From contig NZ_CP157276.1 in assembly GCF_040024445.1 (NCBI RefSeq), forward strand, positions 4,526,001 to 4,590,000: a stretch of 64,000 bases of DNA, given 5' to 3'. The position numbers and the translations under genes are program-made. The notes beneath the pieces are model-generated. The model did no database searches. It was given only the letters and a program-made list of their open reading frames with translations, and was not told the origin of the DNA. This DNA comes from Prescottella soli. Its GTDB lineage: Bacteria > Actinomycetota > Actinomycetes > Mycobacteriales > Mycobacteriaceae. Below, piece by piece: positions 59,571 to 64,000 of this stretch; position 1 is the first letter of the stretch, and every line of letters begins with the position of its first letter.

Positions 59571-60478
59571 GAGGCGGCTTCCTCGGCGGAGCCCGGCAGG
59601 ACGCCGGGCTGATCACCCTTGACGATCGGGACCCGCACGACGTTGCCCCACTCGGTCCACGAACCGTCGTAGTTCCGGACGTTCGGGTATCCGAGCAGGT
59701 GCGTCAGCACGAACCACGTGTGGCTGGACCGCTCACCGATCCGGCAGTACGCGATCACGTCGTCGCCCCGCGAGAACTCCGAGTAGATCTCCTCGAGTTC
59801 GGGGAGGCTGCGGAAGCGCCCGTCCGGGGCCGCTGCCCGCGCCCACGGGATCGACACCGCGGTCGGGATGTGGCCGCCGCGCAGCGCGCCCTCCTCCGGG
59901 TAGTCCGGCATGTGGGTCCGCTCGCCCGTGTACTCCTGCGGGGACCGTACGTCCACCAGCGGGCCGTTGCCGAGATGCCCGAGCACGTCGTCCCGGAACG
60001 CGCGGATCGAGCTGTCGTCCCGCGCCACCACCGGGTACTGCGTCGGCGCGGGAGCAGGAACGTCGAGCGTGGTGTCCCGGTTCTCCGACAGCCACGCGTC
60101 CCGGCCGCCGTCGAGCAGACGGACGTCCTGGTGGCCGAACAGCGTGAACACCCACAGTGCGTACGCCGCCCACCAGTTGCTCTTGTCGCCGTAGATCACG
60201 ACGGTGTCGTCGCGTTCGATGCCCTTGCGGCTCATCAGGTCGGCGAACGCGGCGCCGTCGATGTAGTCGCGGGTGACCGGGTCGTTGAGGTCGAGGTGCC
60301 AGTCGATCTTCACCGCGCCGGGGATGTGGCCGATGTCGTAGAGCAGCACGTCCTCGTCCGACTCCACCACCTTCACGCCGGGGGCGCCCAGGTTGACTGA
60401 CAGCCACTCGGTCGAGACGAGTCGCTCCGGATGGGTATACGCAGCGAACGCGGGGTTGGGATCGGGTGCGACGGGCAC
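59567..60478 (-). CDS. sseA: Thiosulfate sulfurtransferase (rhodanese) SseA
   Basis: 303 residues with two rhodanese domains; the C-terminal one carries the active-site loop [12 protein letters not shown] with the catalytic Cys. The N-terminal domain ends [10 protein letters not shown]. Transfers sulfane sulfur, probably to SufE encoded next in the operon. Position of Rv3283 (sseA). Confidence 0.93.
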   Translation of the reverse strand: MPVAPDPNPAFAAYTHPERLVSTEWLSVNLGAPGVKVVESDEDVLLYDIGHIPGAVKIDWHLDLNDPVTRDYIDGAAFADLMSRKGIERDDTVVIYGDKSNWWAAYALWVFTLFGHQDVRLLDGGRDAWLSENRDTTLDVPAPAPTQYPVVARDDSSIRAFRDDVLGHLGNGPLVDVRSPQEYTGERTHMPDYPEEGALRGGHIPTAVSIPWARAAAPDGRFRSLPELEEIYSEFSRGDDVIAYCRIGERSSHTWFVLTHLLGYPNVRNYDGSWTEWGNVVRVPIVKGDQPGVLPGSAEEAAS

Positions 60479-60594
60479 GGGTGGGCTCCTGAGGCAGGTG
60501 TGTGTGGAGGGTTGTCCACTACCGATTCTATGTGGTCGCTCGTTCGGCAGAGTGACCGATCTCGCGCGCGCTCCGGCGGGTACTGTCGGGCCCC

Positions 60595-60981
60595 GTGACG
60601 AGCCTCGACGACCGCCGCGGCGACCTGGCCACCCGCGCCGACGTCGATCGGCTGCTGCGCCGCTTCTACGAGCGGGCCATGAGCGACCCGCTGCTGGCCC
60701 CCGTCTTCGAGACCCTCGCGGTCGTCGGACTCGACGAGCACCTGCCGGTGGTCGGTGACTTCTGGGAGCAGATCCTGTTCCGCAGCACCCGCTATCAGGG
60801 CCATTTCGTGCCGGTACACGAGGCGCTGCATCGGCAGCACGGACTCACCGACGAGCGGTTCCGGCGATGGCTGGAGTTGTGGTGCGAGACCGTGGACGAA
60901 TCGTTCGCGGGTACCGACGCGGAACGGGCCAAGTCCAAGGCGCGTGCGATGGCAGCGGCGCTGCAACGCGGCCGGGCTTAG
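60595..60981 (+). CDS. Group III truncated haemoglobin
   Basis: 128 residues from a GTG. Features of group III (trHbP) globins: [23 protein letters not shown] at the start, a FWEQILF helix, and a proximal His candidate in [18 protein letters not shown]. Likely binds haem and interacts with O2, NO or sulfide. Divergent from sseA and convergent with maf; its place by the sulfur genes may be functional or only positional. Confidence 0.8.
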   Translation: MTSLDDRRGDLATRADVDRLLRRFYERAMSDPLLAPVFETLAVVGLDEHLPVVGDFWEQILFRSTRYQGHFVPVHEALHRQHGLTDERFRRWLELWCETVDESFAGTDAERAKSKARAMAAALQRGRA

Positions 60982-60991
60982 CGGACCGGGT

Positions 60992-61636
60992 CTAGCGGAC
61001 CAGCGAGTTCGCGGCCCACAGTTCGGCGATCGAGACGCCGACGTCGGACAGCAGTCGCCGCACCAGCGGCAGGCCGATACCGATGACGCTGGAGGGATCG
61101 CCCTCGAGCTTCTCCACGAACCACCCGCCGAGGCTGTCGAGCGTGAACGCTCCGGCGACCTTCAGCGGTTCACCGGTGGCGAGATACGCCTCGAGGTCCT
61201 CGTCGGACGGGGATGCGAAGTGGACGACGGTGCCACTGTGATCGGACGCGTCGGCGACGATCGCGCCGTCGGCGATCCGGAGGACGCTGTGTCCGGTGAG
61301 GAGCGTGGCGCTGCGGCCGGCCATGGACTTCCAGCGACGCCGTGCGACGTCGACGGTGTGGGGCTTGCCCTGCAGTTCGCCGTCGATCAGCAACATCGAG
61401 TCGCAGCCGATGACGACGGCATCGGTGATGCCCTCGGCGATCAGGGTGGGAATCACGTCGCGGGCCTTGGCCTCGGCGAGCGTGGTGACGACCAGTTCGG
61501 GGGCCGCGGACGGGCCCAGCCGGTCGATGGCAGCGTCCTCGTCCACGCCGGAGACGCGGACGGTGGGTTCGACCCCGGCGCCCCGCAGCACGGACAGCCG
61601 TGCCGGGGACGCCGAGGCGAGAACCAGGTGGGTCAC
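60992..61636 (-). CDS. maf: Maf family nucleotide pyrophosphatase
   Basis: 214 residues from a GTG at 61636. Maf motifs: N-terminal LVLASASPARLSVLRGAG, ATP/dNTP region VIGCDSMLLIDG, LQGKPHTVDVARRRW, and the catalytic-loop HSVLRIADG. Hydrolyses non-canonical nucleoside triphosphates and is linked with septum formation. Only 16 nt separates it from accE on the same strand. Position of Rv3282. Confidence 0.93.
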   Translation of the reverse strand: MTHLVLASASPARLSVLRGAGVEPTVRVSGVDEDAAIDRLGPSAAPELVVTTLAEAKARDVIPTLIAEGITDAVVIGCDSMLLIDGELQGKPHTVDVARRRWKSMAGRSATLLTGHSVLRIADGAIVADASDHSGTVVHFASPSDEDLEAYLATGEPLKVAGAFTLDSLGGWFVEKLEGDPSSVIGIGLPLVRRLLSDVGVSIAELWAANSLVR

Positions 61637-61652
61637 TCGAGGAGCCGTTCGA

Positions 61653-62006
61653 TCAGAACGGGCGCGATGCGACCGGGTTGCCGAACGAGTACGGGGAGAA
61701 CGGCGCATACCCGCGGTGCATGCGTGTGGGTGCGCCCCACGTCTCGGGCGGCAGGCTGTCGCCGGCGGGTGCGCCCGCGGCGGCAGCAGCGGACAGCACC
61801 GCGACGAGCGCCGCGATGTCCTGATCCGTCGGGTTGCCCTTGACGACCTGGATCACGGGAGCCTGCGGCCCCGCGGCGACGTCGGGCTCGAGACCTGCGA
61901 CAGCTTCAGCCAACGCGGCTCCTTCGAGCGTCGAGCCGTCGACCGCTGCGGACGCGTCCAGCAGCTCGGCGTCGGTGAGCACGTCTTCCCGGGTTGTGGC
62001 TGTCAT
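61653..62006 (-). CDS. accE: Acyl-CoA carboxylase epsilon subunit
   Basis: 117 residues. The small regulatory/structural subunit of actinobacterial acyl-CoA carboxylases. The N-terminus is acidic and Ala-rich, and the C-terminal half has [25 protein letters not shown] followed by the [19 protein letters not shown] tail typical of AccE5. The ATG overlaps the accD5 stop (ATGA). Position of Rv3281. Confidence 0.92.
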   Translation of the reverse strand: MTATTREDVLTDAELLDASAAVDGSTLEGAALAEAVAGLEPDVAAGPQAPVIQVVKGNPTDQDIAALVAVLSAAAAAGAPAGDSLPPETWGAPTRMHRGYAPFSPYSFGNPVASRPF

Positions 62007-63643
62007 AGGGGGATGTTCCCATGCTTCTTGGGCGGAAGCGAAACCATCTTGCGCTCGAGCAGACGCAGAGCGGAGACGATCTGTCCGCGGGTGTGCGACG
62101 GAGGGATGACGGCGTCGATGTACCCACGCTCGGCCGCAACGTACGGGTTCACCAGGGTGTCCTCGTACTCCTGCTGCAGCTGCAGGCGCAGTGCGTCGAC
62201 GTCCTCACCGTTCTTGGCGGCCTCGAGGAGCTGCTTGCGGTAGACGAAGCCGACGGCTCCGGACGCGCCCATGACCGCGATCTGAGCGGTCGGCCACGCC
62301 AGGTTGACGTCCGCGCCCATGTGCTTGGAGCCCATGACGTCGTACGCGCCGCCGTACGCCTTGCGGGTGATGACGGTGATCTTGCCGACCGTGGCCTCGC
62401 CGTACGCGTACAGCAGCTTGGCGCCGCGGCGGATGATGCCGTTGTACTCCTGCTCGGTGCCCGGGAGGAAGCCCGGGACGTCGACCAGCGTGATAATCGG
62501 GACGTTGAACGCGTCGCAGGTGCGGACGAAGCGCGCGGCCTTCTCGGACGCGTCGATGTCGAGGCAGCCCGCGAACTGCGTGGGCTGGTTCGCGACGATG
62601 CCGACGCTGCGGCCGTCGACGCGGCCGAAGCCGACGATGACGTTCATGGCGCGGCCGGCCTGCACCTCGAGGAACTCGTCGTCGTCGAGGATGCGACGGA
62701 TGACCTCGTGCATGTCGTACGGCTGGTTCGCCGAGTCCGGGATCAGCGTGTCGAGCTCGCGGTCCTCGTCGGTGAGCGAGTCCTCGATCGAGCCGAAGAT
62801 CGGGTCGGACGGCGCCAGGCGCGGAGCCGCGGCCTGGTTGTTGCTCGGCAGGTAGGACAGCAGGTCCTTGACGTAGTCGAGGGCGTCCTGCTCGCCGGAA
62901 GCGACGTAGTGCGCGACGCCGGACTTCGCCATGTGGGTCCGGGCGCCGCCCAGATCCTCCATGGTGACGTCCTCGCCGGTGACGGTCTTGATGACGTCCG
63001 GCCCGGTGACGAACATCTGGCTGGCCTCGTCGACCATGACCACGAAGTCGGTCAGCGCGGGGGAGTAGACGTGGCCGCCGGCGGCCGGGCCCATGATCAG
63101 GGAGATCTGCGGGATGACACCCGAGGCCTGGACGTTGCGGTGGAAGATCTCGCCGTACAGGCCGAGCGAGACGACGCCCTCCTGGATACGCGCGCCGGCG
63201 CCCTCGTTGATACCGATCAGCGGGCGGCCGGTCTTGAGCGCCAGGTCCATGACCTTGACGATCTTCTCGCCGTAGATCTCGCCGAGGCTGCCGCCGAACA
63301 CGGTGGCGTCCTGGCTGAAGACACAGACGTCGCGGCCGTCGATGGTGCCGTAGCCGGTGACGACGCCGTCACCGACGGGACGGTTGTCGGCGAGGCCGAA
63401 GTTGGTGCTGCGGTGCCGGGCCAGGGCGTCGAGCTCGACGAACGAGCCCTCGTCCAGGAGCGCGTGAATGCGCTCGCGCGCCGTCAGCTTGCCCTTGGCG
63501 TGGACCTTCTCGACGGCGGCTTCGCCCATCGGCTGCATTGCCTGCGCCTGGCGGCTGCGCAGGTCAGCGAGCTTTCCCGCCGTCGTGTGGATATCCGGGG
63601 TGTTCGCCGCCTCCGCCGCGGCTGGCTCCTGCACACTGGTCAT
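62003..63643 (-). CDS. accD5: Acyl-CoA carboxylase beta subunit
   Basis: Carboxyltransferase subunit, 546 residues. Crotonase-fold carboxyltransferase segments are present: GIN-type [18 protein letters not shown], the biotin-side oxyanion loop [37 protein letters not shown], and the specificity Asp in GADVNLAWP. With AccA3 and AccE it forms the propionyl/acetyl-CoA carboxylase that supplies methylmalonyl- and malonyl-CoA for lipid synthesis, including mycolates. First gene of accD5-accE-maf; divergent from birA. Confidence 0.96.
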   Translation of the reverse strand: MTSVQEPAAAEAANTPDIHTTAGKLADLRSRQAQAMQPMGEAAVEKVHAKGKLTARERIHALLDEGSFVELDALARHRSTNFGLADNRPVGDGVVTGYGTIDGRDVCVFSQDATVFGGSLGEIYGEKIVKVMDLALKTGRPLIGINEGAGARIQEGVVSLGLYGEIFHRNVQASGVIPQISLIMGPAAGGHVYSPALTDFVVMVDEASQMFVTGPDVIKTVTGEDVTMEDLGGARTHMAKSGVAHYVASGEQDALDYVKDLLSYLPSNNQAAAPRLAPSDPIFGSIEDSLTDEDRELDTLIPDSANQPYDMHEVIRRILDDDEFLEVQAGRAMNVIVGFGRVDGRSVGIVANQPTQFAGCLDIDASEKAARFVRTCDAFNVPIITLVDVPGFLPGTEQEYNGIIRRGAKLLYAYGEATVGKITVITRKAYGGAYDVMGSKHMGADVNLAWPTAQIAVMGASGAVGFVYRKQLLEAAKNGEDVDALRLQLQQEYEDTLVNPYVAAERGYIDAVIPPSHTRGQIVSALRLLERKMVSLPPKKHGNIPL

Positions 63644-63697
63644 GGGAAGTGAGCTTAACCAGGTCTCCGGGGCCTGCGTCGAGCGAGGTCGGGTTGC

Positions 63698-63712
63698 GTT
63701 GAATTATTCAAC
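63698..63712. promoter_or_regulatory. AT-rich palindrome in the accD5-birA promoter region
   Basis: GTTGAAT-T-ATTCAAC, perfect 7-bp arms around a single base, in the 116-nt gap between the divergent accD5 and birA genes and in sharp compositional contrast to the GC-rich surroundings. Size and location suit an operator for a regulator of fatty-acid or biotin genes. Confidence 0.45.
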
Positions 63713-63759
63713 CTAAGCTACTGACGAGTCACTTTCCAAGCGCATCTTAGGCTGGACGG

Positions 63760-64000
63760 ATGTGGACCGACCTGAACCGCCCCCCGCTCGATGTCGATGC
63801 GCTCCGACGCGCTCTGGTTCGCGACGCTGGCGGTGATCCGGACGCGTTCTGGTCCCGGCTCGACGTGGTGCCGGAGACCGGGTCCACCAATGCCGACCTG
63901 CTGGCTCGTCCTCAGGGCCCGGACTATCCGCGCAGTGTCCTGATCGCCGAGTACCAGTCCGGTGGCCGCGGCCGGCACGCCCGGCCGTGGGTCAGCGCCC
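63760..64000 (+). CDS. birA: Biotin-[acetyl-CoA carboxylase] ligase, truncated by window end
   Basis: Open from the ATG at 63760 to the right edge (80 codons). Biotin-protein-ligase features are visible: VVPETGSTNADLL and IAEYQSGGRGRHARPW, the biotin/AMP-binding loop. The enzyme biotinylates AccA3, so its divergent placement beside accD5 is logical. No N-terminal DNA-binding domain. Position of Rv3279c. Confidence 0.93.
   Translation, partial: MWTDLNRPPLDVDALRRALVRDAGGDPDAFWSRLDVVPETGSTNADLLARPQGPDYPRSVLIAEYQSGGRGRHARPWVSA

Noticed and set aside
1-64000. tRNA, rRNA, CRISPR arrays, transposases, integrases or phage genes
   Set aside because: None was recognised; no repeat-spacer pattern, cloverleaf or transposase motif was seen on either strand.

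Overview
The window is high-GC actinobacterial chromosome. Its backbone follows the order of Mycobacterium tuberculosis Rv3280-Rv3309c: accD5, accE, maf, sseA, a sufE-like gene, accA3, a lysine-catabolism block, lhr, nei2, glpD, lpdA, a gamma-glutamylcyclotransferase, two amidohydrolases, deoD, pmmB and upp. GTG/TTG starts, 1-11 nt gene overlaps, type VII secretion-like substrates and the AccD5/AccE/AccA3 acyl-CoA carboxylase genes point to a mycolic-acid actinomycete. The large catabolic insertions suggest Rhodococcus or a close relative. I saw no tRNA, rRNA, CRISPR, insertion sequence or phage gene, and no gene-free stretch longer than about 300 bases.

Layout: (1) 1-9.9 kb: two type VII secretion-type proteins, then nucleoside/sugar salvage (upp, pmmB, deoD), two M20 amidohydrolases and LpdA. 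(2) 10-15.6 kb: an aminotransferase, divergent glpK/glpD and an SDR enzyme. (3) 15.6-17.9 kb: a membrane protein and an MpaB-type oxygenase divergent from a TetR regulator, with a clear inverted repeat between them. (4) 17.8-29.8 kb: a complete indole-3-acetic acid (auxin) catabolic cluster of the iac type, namely iacA-B-I-C-D-E-F and iacG plus an amidase (iacH), all on the minus strand. A sodium/solute symporter with a DUF485 partner sits inside the iacG-iacH operon, and a FixL-like kinase and FixJ-like regulator bracket the main operon on the plus strand. (5) 30.2-35.5 kb: DNA repair genes nei2 and lhr. (6) 35.6-47.6 kb: an accessory block with a DcuA/B-like transporter, a PaaX regulator with an acyl-CoA dehydrogenase and acyl-CoA ligase, an N-formylglutamate amidohydrolase, a TetR/patatin/flavin monooxygenase/SDR set and two secreted proteins. 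(7) 47.7-51.9 kb: lysine degradation by L-lysine 6-aminotransferase (lat), the semialdehyde dehydrogenase (pcd/amaB) and a DUF1338 2-oxoadipate dioxygenase (HglS type). (8) 52-55.6 kb: a metallo-beta-lactamase/Rieske fusion, a PtpB-like phosphatase and small membrane proteins. (9) 55.7-64 kb: acyl-CoA carboxylase genes (accA3, accE, accD5) with birA starting at the right edge, a PapA-like acyltransferase, sseA/sufE, a truncated haemoglobin and maf.

The most notable system is the auxin-degradation cluster, because its regulation (two-component) and its embedded SSS-family transporter differ from the MarR-regulated proteobacterial iac clusters I know. The lysine block explains why a lysine aminotransferase, an ALDH7-type dehydrogenase and a DUF1338 protein stay together. 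All assignments come from reading sequence and motifs; no database search was run.
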